From contig JAHYIO010000006.1 in assembly GCA_020543525.1 (NCBI GenBank), positions 744,001-808,000 of the forward strand: a stretch of DNA of 64,000 nucleotides, written 5' to 3'. This stretch comes from Coriolopsis trogii (Eukaryota > Basidiomycota > Agaricomycetes > Polyporales > Polyporaceae). Positions within the stretch are counted from its first letter, which is position 1, and every line of letters begins with the position of its first letter. Below the pieces are notes generated by a model. It saw nothing but the letters and a program-made list of their open reading frames with translations. It was not told the DNA's origin and made no database searches. This document shows positions 44,041 through 56,522 of this stretch, piece after piece. A program made the translations under genes and the position numbers.

Positions 44041-44772
44041 TGGTGTCCGTTCTGACAGGTGGTAGGTCTTGCAATGGTACAACGATTATCACGATCTGTG
44101 AGAGGTGGTCGACGATGTGGGTGGAAGGCAAGCTGCTCTCCTGGTTGTCGACACGATATCGAGCACATCGCACTCGGTTGGCGGTCCGGTATATGTCCGC
44201 GGCCCGCTGCATGTCAGGAATCCCGAGCGCTTGCTACCCCGCAGCGAGTATGTACGTTACCCCAAGGTTACCCCGCGGGGCCGCCTGTGCCCTGGTGCGA
44301 CACTCAAGCACATGTGAGTCGAGCCATAGCCCGACTTGCGCCCCGATTGACCTCGCTACTTACTGAGACAGGATACGCGCAGAGTTCCCTTGTCTGGTAG
44401 CCCAGCCATCCTCTCAGAATGACCCCAATTCGATCAAAGCGGTGGTTCGCAAGGTTTTATGATCGCAAATCTGGGGCATCACGAACGTCGTCACCGGAAG
44501 TCTTATGTCGTCTACTATACCGGCATCCCCACGGTCCGTTCGCCAAACCCTTCATCACATGAACGTCCCGAGGCCTCCCAAGGCTCACCCGGTCTGCTAT
44601 AGCGCATTACAGCCACTTGGTTTCACACGACTATCTACGTATGGTTCCTGAGAAGAAGAAATGCCCCTCTGATGCTCGGGTGGGGATATATAGAGTGAGG
44701 TTCTGTTGGGTGTTGACGGTCTTGCTGCACGCCTACCTCTGAGTTCGCGTTCCTCGCCACACCACGCGAAGT
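44041..44772. promoter_or_regulatory. Divergent promoter region, GH51 / sugar transporter
   Basis: This 732-bp region separates two divergent genes. It contains CreA/Cre1-type consensus sites (SYGGRG): CCCCGC at 44237-44242, the palindrome CCCCGCGGGG at 44271-44280, and GTGGGG at 44680-44685. The last abuts a TATA box, TATATAG (44687-44693), about 80 bp before the transporter ATG. TTACCCC recurs near 44258 and 44268. Carbon catabolite repression of both genes is inferred from these sites. Confidence 0.55.
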
Positions 44773-46916
44773 ATGCCGCTTCCTCCAAAGGTATGCACAA
44801 CAAAGACTTGATATTGGAGCACGTAATTGGTTGGTATTCATGATTCTCTCTACGTGACAGGTTTATACTTGGCTGTGCGGTCTTTTCGCCGCGCTAGGCT
44901 CAGTCACGTTCGGGTATGACTTGGGTATTATCGCGTCGGTACTCGTGAGTGGTCTACTACGTTCGGCTACGGACGTGTATCTGAAAGGCGACTTTATAGC
45001 CTTCAGAGGATTTCCTTGCGACAACAGGCAATCCGGATGCAACCGCACAGGGTCTCATAGTGGGATGTCTCTTATTAGGGGCCTTCGCGTCGTGAGTTTC
45101 GTCACTCAACTTTCTCGTAGCGCTACCTCGTCTCAACGTTGTCATCAAGGAACGTGTACGTCGGAAGTCTTGCAGATGCCATTGGACGACGCGCCGCGAT
45201 CCTCGCAGGTTGTATCGTCTTCCTTCTCGGAGGTTCCTTCCAGGCTGGCGCGCAGAACATTCACTACATGTACGGCGGGCGGTTCCTTGCAGGAATGGGC
45301 ATCGGTATGCTGGCGATGCTTGCACCGCTCTACCAAGCGGAGATTGCGCATCCGAGTATCCGTGGTCGCTTGACGACCCTGCAGCAGTTCATGTTGGGCA
45401 TTGGCGCGCTGATCGCGTCTTTCATCGGGTACGGGTGTTACCACGGATTGAGCGGACAGGCGCAATGGAGGATTCCTCTTGGTATGTTGCACTCATGGTT
45501 GATACTGCACTTTGACTAACACTGAGATTGCTTATACAGCTATTCAGCTTTTACGTGAGTCATAGCATGATTCATGCTCAGACTGCAAAGATTGAGGTTT
45601 CTTCGTGCTAGCCGCTCTCCCTCTTGCGTTCTTTATCCTGTGAGCACGGTTGCTTGGAGATCCGTCCGGTCTTATCTCATTGTCCACCTAGTCTACTTCC
45701 CGAAAGCCCGCGCTACTTGGCGATGAAAGGACGCAACGAGGAGGCCCTCCTAGTTCTCGCCCGTCTGCACGCGCATGGTGATGTATACGACTCCTTCGTA
45801 GTCAGCGAGCACAGGGAGATTCTCGCGCAGGTACAGATCGAACAGCAGGAAACCCGGGACGCGTGGACGCAGCTCTTCACCATCAAAAGCAACTTCCGCC
45901 GCCTCTTGCTTGGTATCGCCATTCAATTCAGGTCGGTATTGGTAGTTCTGCCCATGTCGCGTGCTCTGAGGCGACTGTTCTCTCATAGTATCCAGATGAC
46001 CGGCGTCAGTGTGATCCAATACTACGCTCCGCGCATCTTCGACAGTATTGGAATCGACACTTCCACGACGCTCGGCCTGCAGTCTGGCAACTCCGTCATT
46101 GCGCTGATCGGGGAGGGGTTGTGCATCTGGTTCATCGATCGTCTTGGCCGTCGGGGCCCGTTCATCTGGGGCAACGCCATCTCCGGGTTCACCTTCGTCA
46201 TCGGCACTATCCTCATCGCCATATTTCCCGCCGAGACGAACAACCACAATGCCAGTAGGGCGTTCGTGTCTATGACATGGCTTGTAAGTGGGGAGTCTCT
46301 TTGAAGAGGGACGTACTCAAGATTGCCGCAGTTCAACTTGGTCTTCTCTTCCTGCCTTGGTCCTCTATCATGGGCGGTATGTTCGTGCCTATACGCTACG
46401 TGACCATTTGAGCTCACCAGGTTGCACAGATTCCGGTGGAGATGTTCAACAGCGCCACTCGGGCGAAGGCGACAGCTATCACCTCCTCTGCAGCATGGAT
46501 CTCCAACTGTAAGCCGCTTCACTGTTTTGCTGCGCTGGTCGTGCTCATAATCATATGATAGTCATGATCGCACAGGTCTCCCCTGTCGCTTTCGACAATG
46601 TCGGCTGGAAGTACTACATCGTCTTCGCCATCTGCGGGTTCACCAACGCCGCATTCTTCTGGGTACGCTCAAACGTTCTCTCCCTGTACTATAACTGACG
46701 ATTATGCAGGCATTTCTGCCAGAGACAAGGGGCATCCCCCTTGAGGAGCTTGACGCCTACTTCGATACCGTGCCCATCTTCGTTCCAGGCTCGAAGGTAT
46801 ACGTGCCTGACGCGGAGACGCGTGAAGAGGAACTGCGGCAGGGCAAGGTCAAGGTTCCCGAGCGTGCTGAGTCAGATATTGTCGATGAGAAGATGAAAAT
46901 TGAGCACGTAGCATAG
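44773..46916 (+). CDS. MFS sugar transporter
   Basis: Twelve exons join in frame: 44773-44790, 44861-44944, 45009-45091, 45150-45481, 45540-45554, 45612-45639, 45692-45931, 45989-46283, 46332-46376, 46430-46508, 46562-46662 and 46710-46916. They encode 508 residues with about 12 membrane segments. Sugar-porter signatures are present: FGYDLGIIASVL in TM1, ADAIGRRAA in loop 2-3, PESPRYL after TM6, DRLGRRGPF in loop 8-9 and PETRGIPLEELD at the C-terminal end. The protein should import hexose or pentose across the plasma membrane by proton symport; the sugar cannot be fixed from sequence. The 15- and 28-nt exons are forced by phase on both sides. The first exon (18 nt) is the least certain. Confidence 0.92.
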
Positions 46917-47096
46917 TGGCCATATGTCTGTCGCAATTTCCAGGGCGGGTGCACCCTGGATGCGTATTGAATGTCCAGATATGTAGATCTCAAAAAGACC
47001 TCACTGACATCACAACTCCAGACATAAATGTGTACACCAGATGTAAAGTAGCACTCTCAATTCCTAGCCTTCATCGAGCCCCGTTGTCATTAGCTA
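46917..47096. terminator. Convergent 3' region between transporter and DUF4419 gene
   Basis: The 180 bp must hold the polyadenylation signals of both convergent genes. It is AT-richer than the flanks. No canonical AATAAA was picked out. Confidence 0.35.
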
Positions 47097-48824
47097 CTAT
47101 CGCTGCCATGGACCCAACTCCTGGTGAGACCCTTCCTCGAACATCAACCATCGTGCTGCAGGAACGACCGTACCATACCTCGCGCCTGGCACCTGTGCAC
47201 TTGGGATGACCGCATAGCCAACGTGGCCCACAACCATCAGGCAGTCTATAATCTCGCCGCTGTCCTCGACAGTCACGTTCACCTTGCTATACCCTGCGGG
47301 GATCTGTTCCACGAGGAGCGTGGGATACAGCACGCCGTCGAGTGTGTAGATGCAGTGGCCGAATTTCTCTGGAGCACATTCCCGAAATGAGGATAGTACA
47401 AAGACGGAAGAATCTTCGGGGCTGATTGTCGTACCTATCTTGAGTACGCTGCCTTGGGTCTCAGCTGTGTCGTCTGTGGATGATCCCGGTGTGGTTGCTG
47501 CGGTTTCGCCTCCACTCGCGGGACTTGCGGAAGCTTGGGCGGCAGGGATCCTAGCTCCCTTAGCATTCGCCCAGGTTATCTTTCGTAGCCACTTCGAGAG
47601 GACCCTCGCGAACGGAGTGCGCGCTGTCTTCCTGCCTACGCGCTCCACCTTCGCCTCACTACACACAGGTGGAGGGGAAACCGGGGGCATCGGTACTACG
47701 CGCGGTACGATATGTGAAGGCATCCACTTCCCCTTGACCGTCCACACGAAGAACGCAGTGATCCACCCTGCTAGGTCGTCCTGCTGCCAGAGCTCCTGAG
47801 AGCGGTAGACTATGTGTCCCCAGAACTTGAGGTCGTGTCTCCCGTCCGCGTCGAAGGCTGCGACGAATCGGCGGAGGACGGGCCGCAGCATCTCGGCCCA
47901 AACGCATGTCTCGGGGCCGAAGTCGTACAAGCGGTGGATGCGGCGGTAGATTTCTTGCCAGTCGCTTTTGTCCCCATCAAGGGTAATAGAGGGAATGCCT
48001 TTATCATCCGAGTTACCAAACCCCACATATCTACGATGGGCGAGATAGTTTAGAGTTAGCATATAACTACCTAGTTGATGTTGGCGCAATGATAGACGTA
48101 CTCCTTGTACAAGGCCTGCGGAGCCATGAAGACGGCGGAAGAGACCACTTTGTCATTTGGAGTAGTTGTGCTGAAGTCCGGAAGGATCCACTGGACGAGA
48201 GAGCTGTCAACAACCTGTGTTTGGAGGGATGGCACATGAATGAGGACTCTCCACTGTTGCGAGGCGAGTGGCCCTTACGCACCATATCGCTCAGCTTCCG
48301 GGTGAACTGGTGGGCCAATTCCGCGTAGTCGACTGTCGAACGAGCTCCGACGGTCTTGATGGTGAGACGCTGACTCTCTTTATGGGCCACGAAATGCGAT
48401 GGAAAGTCGTTGGGGTGAGCCTTGATGCTAAAGAAAAACTTCCGTGAGCCATGAAGCGACATTCATCAACTCCTGAACGCGCGCACTAAAAGGTGAGTTG
48501 AGTTAGAATCGTCAACCACACGTCGTCCGGCCTGTGAGCCAAGCCGTTAATGCGCGAGTTTAGTCCAGGAAGGATTGGATAGGCTGACCGTAGGCGAAGG
48601 CACCGATACGAGGCGTGCGCCTCAAGCACGGCGTGGATGAATCCACTGCCAGGTCGGGGAGTCAGCTCCTGACGTGAGTTCAACTGGAGCAGTGGTATGC
48701 GCCGCTGAGACGTCTCGGGCCTGAGAATGCTAGACCGTGCAAGTTGTTTGTAACGCTTCTTGGAACATTGACTCTTGGGTACGGTTGCCCCACTGTCGGC
48801 ATCAATCACGATGGTGACTGGCAT
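47097..48824 (-). CDS. DUF4419 domain protein
   Basis: Five exons (48824-48589, 48531-48487, 48427-48283, 48214-48102, 48030-47097) encode 490 residues. The pattern RPDDVWLTILTQLTFYIKAH, then HFVAHKESQRLTI, WILPDFSTTTPNDKVVSSAVFMA, ITLDGDKSDWQEI, LRPVLRRFVAAFDA, FWGHI and GWITAFFVW follows the order of the DUF4419 family, which is common in basidiomycetes. The biochemical function of that family is unknown. The middle (about residues 330-390) is a low-complexity Ala/Thr/Ser linker. The usual coiled N-terminus is short and diverged. No membrane segment is visible. Confidence 0.9.
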
Positions 48825-49988
48825 GGCGCGTCAGGCAGCGCTCTCCCGGACCCAAGATCCTGTTCCTGGATTACGAAGTAATCCGAGGTTTAGGGGGGAG
48901 AAATCACGCTGCAAAGTGACGGTAACATCACGCTCGCGTGCGGGTCACATCAGTCATATCACGGCGTTACACTCAGAAGGGGGCAAAAGTCACTCTGCAA
49001 AGTGACGGTAACATCACACTTTCTTGCATGTCACGGGTGACCGCTATCACTCCGTGACTACCTGAGAGCCCCCGACTGTCACTCTTCGGACTTCACGCTG
49101 CCATTTGCCCCTGCGCGTTGAAGGAGGGCGCAAGCCCGACTGATGCGCGCCTCTCAATCTGGCGATTTATTCAGTACAATACCTACGTAATCCAGGTGTG
49201 CCCAGCGGCCCTACTATCACCAAAGGTGGTTTCAGCACAATACTGGATAGGTGACCAGGAACGTTCGTATGAGACGGGAAAGATAGACCTACCTAATCTG
49301 CGCTTGCAGCTGTGCCGTACTTATCAGTGTCAGGTGGCATCGATTCGTACGCTTTCGCCGCCTCGCTGCCTCAGTGCGTGCGAATGTGGTACCTGGCACA
49401 GCTTCTTTTCTTACCTCGTAAGTCACTGCGCTCCGATGTATTATGATAGTCGTGGACTTCTCTCAGACTATGGTCACACGCAGTGTGGTCTCACGTGAGA
49501 TGGGAATGATCCCGCGACGAGCGGGTTAGAGCTACGATCACATGTGGAATTCGACGTCAGTCTCCGTTGTAATATCGCAACACAACGCACGCACACATGA
49601 ACCCAGAGCACTCTGAACCACTCATACTAATCTGCCCTCTCCAAACTTTTCAAACATGGACCAGTGTGCGAAGGGGCTGAGCGTGTCCCGCAGGCCCCCT
49701 ACCTCCGGCGAGGATACGTTGAAAATGGATCATGGGAGCTGCATACTGGATGCAACAATCTAGTTGCACCAGAGGAAGATTGAATGGATTCGAGGAGGTC
49801 GGACTCGCAAGTCCAGGCTGCTCACTTCGCGCGTCTGTCGCCCAGTCGAGCTCGGCAATCACCTTGCGTGCACGTGCAGACTTAATTTCTGGGCGCCTGC
49901 TCCCCGACCCTGCTTGCTTGCTCCATCCTATCCGCCAGCTCCTCCACGACCTCGTATCTGTCTGTTGCTTGCAGGTGTGTGTCGAGGA
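48825..49988. other. Divergent intergenic region, DUF4419 / PWP2
   Basis: About 1.2 kb, no gene seen. A direct repeat of about 29 bp, TCACxCTGCAAAGTGACGGT..., lies at 48904-48932 and 48990-49018. Both copies contain GTGACGGTAACATCAC. The right part should contain the PWP2 promoter. Confidence 0.5.
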
Positions 49989-52983
49989 ATGAAAGCTAAT
50001 TACAAGGTGCGTAGTTCTGTCTTGGCTTTGTACTCCATGTTTATCATTCTCCTAGTTCTCAAACCTCTGTGGTACCGTATACAGACAAGGAAATGTCGTC
50101 TTCACGCCCGACGGCAACTCTGTCTTGAGTCCTGTGGGGAATAGGGTGTCGGTCTTCGATCTTGTAAAGTGAGTATCTCCTTCTGCTATGCCATTACTCT
50201 GCTTACCTAGCTTAGCAACAAGTCGTTCACCTTCCCGTTCGAGAACCGTAAGAACATCGCTGCAATCGCGCTGAGTCCGGATGCGAACGTTCTGCTCAGC
50301 GTAGACGAAGGTATGTTCCCATAATTTTATCTGAATGTTTCTGCGCTACATGATACCACACAAGACGGTCGCGCTCTTCTCGTCAATTTCCGAAGAGGTG
50401 CAGTTCTCCACCACTTCAACTTCCAGAAGCCGGTCAAAGCTCTCAAATTCTCCCCGGATGGAAAGTGAGTATCTATTGCCCCATCCTCTACGCTACGTCT
50501 GATTCAGGTGGCAGGTTCATCGCTGTATCGCATGACTCACATATTCAAATCTGGCGGACACCCAATCACCTCGTCCGCGAGTTTGCCCCCTTCGTTCTGC
50601 ACCGCACATACACAGGTCACCATGACGAGGTCCTGAGCATCGAGTGGTCGCCAGATTCCAAGTGAGTTAATATGTAATCTCCCTCACGCGACGACTCCTG
50701 AATGACATAGGTGTTTCATCACCACCTCGCGAGATATGACCGCGCGCCTGTTTACTCTTGATCCGCTCGAAGGCTTCCGTCCAAAGACGTTTGCTGGACA
50801 CAAGGACGCGGTTTTGAACGCCTATTTCTCAAGCGACGCGAAGACGGTGAGTGGGATGGTAGCACAACCAACGTGCGCGCAAGGATTGACATGTTTCACA
50901 GATATATACCATCAGCCGTGATGGTGCCGTCTTCACATGGAAGGCTAAAGCTACGGACGAGTCCGACAGTGACTCCGACAGTGGTGAGGATGGCCCTGTC
51001 GCTTCCACGTCATCGGGAAGTCGCGGCTTGTATAATGAAATCGCGAACACGCGATGGGGTGTGCACAAGCGTCACTACTTCAATCAACCAGGGACGAAGG
51101 TGGTCTGCACGACATTCCACCGCGCGTCCAACCTCCTCGTGGTCGGATTCTCCACCGGCGTCTTCGGGCTGTGGGAGATGCCCTCATTCTCCAACATCCA
51201 CACTCTCAGTATCTCACAAGAAAAGATCTCATCGGTCGCCATTAATCCCTCAGGCGAATGGCTTGCGTTCGGGGCGAAGAAGCTGGGCCAACTTCTCGTA
51301 TGGGAGTGGCAGTCGGAGTCATATGTTCTCAAGCAGCAAGGTCACTTCTTCGACATGAACACGCTAGCGTATTCGCCGGATGGACAGCACATAGCCACTG
51401 GCGGAGACGACGGGAAGGTCAAAGTATGGAACACCACTTCAGGTTTCTGCTTTGTAACGTTCTCCGAGCATTCCTCTGCTGTATCCGCTGTCGAGTTTGC
51501 AAAACAAGGGCAAGTTCTCTTCACAGCGTCCTTGGATGGCACAGTCCGTGCGTTCGACCTCATCCGCTATCGCAACTTTCGTACCTTCACCTCGCCAACT
51601 CCTGTGCAGTTCTCGTGCCTAGCCGTCGACCCTAGTGGCGAAGTAGTCGCCACCGGCTCGACAGACTCCTTCGAGGTCTTCCTGTGGTCCGTACAGACTG
51701 GCAAGCTACTAGACGTGCTCACGGGACACGAAGGCCCGATTAGCTCCCTCGCATTCTCTCCGACAGGGAATTACCTCGCCAGCGGGTCTTGGGACAAAAG
51801 CGTACGTGTGTGGACGGTGTTCGGCCGCTCGCACGCGGTGGAGCCGTTCCAGCTTAGCGCCGACGTGCTCGCTGTCGCATTCCGTCCGGACGGGAAAGAA
51901 CTCGCGGCGGCGAGCCTAGACGGACAGGTCATGTTCTTCGACGTGAACCTCGGCAAGCAGACGAATCTCATCGACGGGCGACGCGACATCTCCGGCGGGC
52001 GCAAGGCCGACGACAGAGTGACGGCTGCCAACAGCGCGTCGGGCAAGGCGTTCAACAGCCTAGCGTACACCGCGGACGGGCGGTGCATCATCGCGGGCGG
52101 GAACAGCAAATACGTCGTGATCTACGACGTGCGCGAGGGCGTGATGGTGAAGAAGTTCCAGATCTCGCAGAACCTGAGCTTGGACGGGACGGAGGAGTTC
52201 CTCGACAGCCGCAAGGTGACCGATGCGGGGAACGTGGACCTCATCGACGACCGCGGGGACGAGAGCGACCTGGAAGACCGGATGGACACCGCGCTGCCCG
52301 GGGCGCAGCATGGAGACATGTCGAAGCGGCGGTACCGCCAGGAGGCGCGGACGAAGTGCGTGCGGTTCTCGCCGACGGGGCGCGCGTGGGCCGCGGCGTC
52401 GACAGAGGGACTGCTCATCTACTCGGTGGACGAGAGCATCACGTTCGACCCGTTCGACTTGGACATCGACCTCACGCCCCAGGCACTGCTCGCGACGCTG
52501 GCGCAGAAGGAGTTCCTCAAGGCGCTCGTGATGGCGTTCCGGCTGAACGAGAAGCCGCTCATCCAGCAGGTGTACGAGGCCGTGCCGCGCGCCGACATTC
52601 GCCTCCTTGCGCGCGGGCTCCCGGTTGTGTATGTGGGGCCGCTCATGCGCTTTGTTGCGGAGCACATGGAGCGGAGTCCACATGTCGAGTTTGACTTGCT
52701 TTGGGCGAACGCGCTGCTGGGCGCGCACGGGCGGCATCTGCGCGACCGCTCGGGGGAGTATGCGAGCGTGTTGAGGGCGCTGCAGAAGGGCTTGACGGAC
52801 TTTGAGCAGCTGATCTCGAGACTGTACGTGCACGGTTTGATGTCCGCGTTTGTGGGCAGGGCTGACGGTTGCTGTCTACTCAGGTGCGACGAGAACAGCT
52901 CGACGCTGGCGTATCTCGTGGACCAGGTCAAAGTCAAGCAGGCGAAAGATGGCGATGTGGACATGATCGATGCCGCGTATTGA
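49989..52983 (+). CDS. PWP2: PWP2, U3 snoRNP WD40 protein
   Basis: Eight exons (49989-50006, 50056-50168, 50216-50310, 50365-50464, 50515-50661, 50711-50846, 50902-52823, 52884-52983) encode 876 residues, the usual length. The N-terminus MKANYKFSNLCGTVYRQGNV and the block FTPDGNSVLSPVGNRVSVFD are diagnostic for PWP2/UTP1. WD40 repeats follow through about residue 650, interrupted by an acidic insert (DESDSDSDSGEDG). The C-terminal helical domain ends in the usual CDENSSTLAYL region. The protein is a scaffold of the UTP-B part of the nucleolar small-subunit processome, needed for 18S rRNA maturation. The last intron (60 nt) keeps the frame open and is easily mistaken for coding. Expression should be constitutive. 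Confidence 0.97.
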
Positions 52984-54519
52984 GAACCCTCGTGCGCGCG
53001 CATTCGTCGTAGGTATAGGGGCGTCATTGTTGTCGCGTCAAAAGTATGCATAGCACTCTTTAATGGGTATCACCTTGACACTCCGCGGATGTCTGCATCT
53101 CCATTCGGGACCAACGATTCGATCGTTGCGGTTATCTACACTATCTGTCACTGCGTATGTTTCGTTCGCTCTGGTCGCGGTCTCATCGTTTGCGCAGGAA
53201 TAGACTCCATAGTCTCTTGTGCATATCCATCTGGCGAAGCACTTGTCACACAGGCAGCGCTCTCAGGGCGGGGAGAAGCCAACTCGCATAGCATGAGTAC
53301 AGGCGGCATTACCTGCGCAGCGTTGATGGATGTTCCTTTCATCCCCACGATACTGTGTGGGAAGCGGAGGACTTCATAGGTCTGTGTACTGATCTGTTCA
53401 TTGCACCACTTTCCCGCGCTGACTATGCCATTGACGTTTCGACGTCAAACTTGTCGTTGCCCGCGCAGTCCCTCCTATGAGGGCTTCAAGACCGACAGAT
53501 TTGCCAATTCTAGAGACAACTGCGAGGCAAAGCCGGACATTTGCTTCGATTTGCTGCATTCCTCGGTCGATGATAGCAACGGTTCGCTGGTCCAACACTG
53601 CCTCTTTGCAGAATACGAACGGTTCTTGATAGCTGGTTCTTGGCTGGGTGCGTAGTCATGGCATGGTAGGTATGTGAATACGGTGAAGGGTTCCCAATCT
53701 GTGGCTGAGTCTCGGATACAATGGGAGCAAATGGCATGTAGAACAGCCCCGAGGCGCTTCAAGAAGCGGACTTGGGACATCTATTAATAGGCTTGTATCG
53801 GGTGCGGGTTTTCGTAACTGGGTCATCAAGGACAGTGGCAGAAAGCCACGAGCACACTGCTCGAGGTAGGTAAGGCAATAGACCAGTTTCTTTTCCAACT
53901 CAACCGGGGTCATCGGCGTGCATGCTGTAGACTTTCAGTTGCGTGTTGACGTCGAGTCTAGCAGTTGCACCAAGCCGTGTAACCGCACAGATGGTCTCCC
54001 AGACAAGCTATCGACCAGGCACGGGTTTGAGCTCGGGAATACAAGACTGGTGTGTGACTATACGTCTGGGAAGCACAACTGTTCCGCGTCCTTCGACTGA
54101 ACACTATCTGACAGATCTATCTGTACCCGAAACACAATGTCCGACTCGGAAAGAGTCTCCGCGCAAGCTCATCTACGGCTCTGAACTCTTCCTTGAAAAC
54201 TCGGATCGCTTGTGTCCAACATATGTCCTGGTAGGGGTCGCACTATATTGCCAGAAGACTGAACGGTACGCACTAAGCAAAAGAAAGCTTGCATTCACCG
54301 CTTGCTTCGAGATTCAGCAATCCATCATTATCCAATGGCGAGTCTTCTGATGGAAGCAATGTGCATCGTATCCCACGAGGATGAGCGAAGATATCGATAC
54401 TTAGGGTTCGACTGTCGTTCCAGCGCGTAACTCCGACGTCCTCGACCACCCACCATTCGTTCCCGTCTGCTGTCCCTACTCCCTCGGTGCTCTACCACAG
54501 CTGTCCCCCAGCATCTGTC
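52984..54519. other. Intergenic, PWP2 3' flank and upstream module of membrane gene A
   Basis: No gene seen from 52984 to about 53890. From there to 54519 the DNA resembles the DNA upstream of genes B and C. Shared strings are GACTGAACACTATCTGACAGATC near 54097, GTGTGTGACTAT near 54050 and ACTTAGGGTTCGAC near 54400. It is therefore part of the duplicated unit. Confidence 0.5.
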
Positions 54520-56522
54520 ATGTCTTGCCGTCCACGACTCCAGGTGCTGGGTGGGATACTTGCTTTCTTGTCGCTTTCCGTCACGACCATCCGTGCCGCA
54601 GACAACACTGCGTGTTTGAGCGGCGAGTTGGACTGGTACATAAATGTAGTCGGGGAGACCCCATGTGAGTACAGCCTAGCTCACTTATGTGTGACAGGAG
54701 CTGACGACATTGTGGCGTGCAGGTATGACTTATCAACGACTGCAGCAAATCTGCTGGGACGAATGTACGAGCGCTCATTCATTGCATGATACAGATGATC
54801 TCACCCCGTCTGCTTGCAGACGAAGTGCCCGTACTTGCGAGAAATCCACCAGGAACTATCTGCCATCTCCCTGGCGGACGCATTCGTGAGCTTCTCTCGA
54901 ATACGGGTTTCCACACGGCCCTGATTTGGATCACCCTCTACAGCTGATTGTTGCTGCAACAGCGTTTCGTGGTTCCTGAGCATGCTATGCCTCAAGTAAG
55001 TCAGCAGAGCTGATGCGCGGATATGCACATAACGACGACCTCATTGCAGCTGTCAATATACTCCATTGGGAGCCAACATCGACACGCTCGACCCCGCGGC
55101 CTACACTGCCTACCTGTCCGGATGCGCTGGCAATCCGCCTGATGCCAGCAAAGCGTTACCGTGAGACGTTAATAGTCGAAACGTTAGGTGAAGTTATATT
55201 GACACTGACGACCTTAGGATAAATGCTGCCGTACAAAATGCCATTTGCCATCGCGGGATTCGTATCGACAATTATCTGTACGGCTTCCCATGGGGAGGCG
55301 GTATATGGTAAGCTTTGCGATATTCCTTTGCACAAAAATTTCTCTGATGCGGCCGCTGTAGGTACTAGTGAGTTTTGTAGCGTCGCTTACCATGAAGCGG
55401 TCCCCCTTACCAGCTGTCAATCGTCAGTGGATGGACAAGTTCTGCAATGCAAGAGGAGCACGCGAAGGACAACAATCAATCCTTTACACACTGTCCGAAC
55501 GATAGTGTTCTCCCTCCTCCTCCGCCGCCCCCGATCAGCAGTAGCAGTGTTATCACATCTGCTCAAAGCGATACTCCCCCTACGTCCTCCATTCACAGTA
55601 TCATCACGTCTGATCAAAGCAATATTACGCCTCCTTCCTCCATCAGCAGTACCATTACCTCTGGTCGCAGCGAGGTTCTCCCTCCTGCGTCCTCGTCTAA
55701 TACCATCACTACGTCTACTCGAAGCGATGTTCCCCCTGATTCCTCCAACAGCATTGTTGCATCTACTCAAAGCGACAATCCAGTGAGTACACCTTGTACT
55801 ACGGAAGCTGAACTTACGCTTCTAACCCGCTCTGAATTTGTCAACCGCAGTCTTCTACCACAGCAATCGCTCTCTCAAGCACAGGTAGCAACAACTCGAA
55901 GCCTGCAATCGGAATCATCGTTGGCGGAGTGGTTGGAGGTCTCGTGGCGTTGCTTGCGATCGGTGTAGGATGTTATGTGGTGGGAAGACGGCGCGGACCG
56001 CACGGTAGAAGGTACGACGACAGTAAAGCGCCGATCACAAGCTCCGCGCTCTCAACTTCAGCTCTCACCGCGAACTACCCTAGATCAGGTGCTTGCATTC
56101 CATACTCTCAACTCTGCGTGGTGCTTACGCGTTTCGGTCATGTAGCGACGAGCGCCTCGACGGATCTGCTTAACCATACCGGCTCTCCGTTGATCTTCCA
56201 CGACCCGCCTCGTCACGTCTACGAACCATTCACAGCCAGGCCCTCCTATGGAGACAACTCCAGCCAACGTCCGCCGAGTACATTCGCCGGGAGCCTAGGA
56301 GGACCCCCGCCGGCATATCCAGGTGAACCGAGTCCGTCCGCGTCCGAGTCATCGGAGTTGGAGTACATGAGCGCAGCCACCTCCCACTCGGACTCGCGAT
56401 CGTCCACGAGAGGCGAGAGGCTTGCGACGAGCCCTGACACGCCGCTGTCGCCTCTACGGAGATCGCCGTCCACGGCAAAGTCGGATACAGAAGCAGTCTC
56501 GTTCCACTTCGTCATGGACTGA
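54520..56522 (+). CDS. Cys-rich single-pass membrane protein A (tandem family)
   Basis: Nine exons (54520-54664, 54723-54764, 54820-54885, 54944-54995, 55050-55160, 55218-55307, 55428-55782, 55851-56088, 56146-56522) encode 491 residues. A signal peptide (1-26) is followed by a Cys-rich ectodomain with CLSGELDWY, GETPCMTYQRLQQICW, DCCCNSVSWFLSMLCLNCQ, and AICHRGIRIDNYLYGF. A Ser/Thr/Pro stalk holds five repeats of about 18-20 residues. A Gly-rich transmembrane helix (about 307-331, IIVGGVVGGLVALLAIGVGC) is flanked by RRR, and a Ser/Pro-rich cytoplasmic tail of about 150 residues ends FHFVMD. I recognise the layout from unnamed Agaricomycete families. It looks receptor- or adhesin-like, but function is unknown. 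Confidence 0.85.
55510..55782 (+). repeat. Ectodomain stalk repeats of membrane protein A
   Basis: Five degenerate tandem units of about 54-60 bp encode variants of SSxxxITSxQSDxxPPS. Genes B and C keep only one unit each at the same place, next to ATSTRSDDP or ITSTRSEDP. The expansion is therefore specific to gene A. Confidence 0.8.

Noticed and set aside
52060..53051. Long antisense frames across PWP2
   Set aside because: Shadows of GC-rich coding sequence; the sense strand has an unmistakable PWP2 protein.
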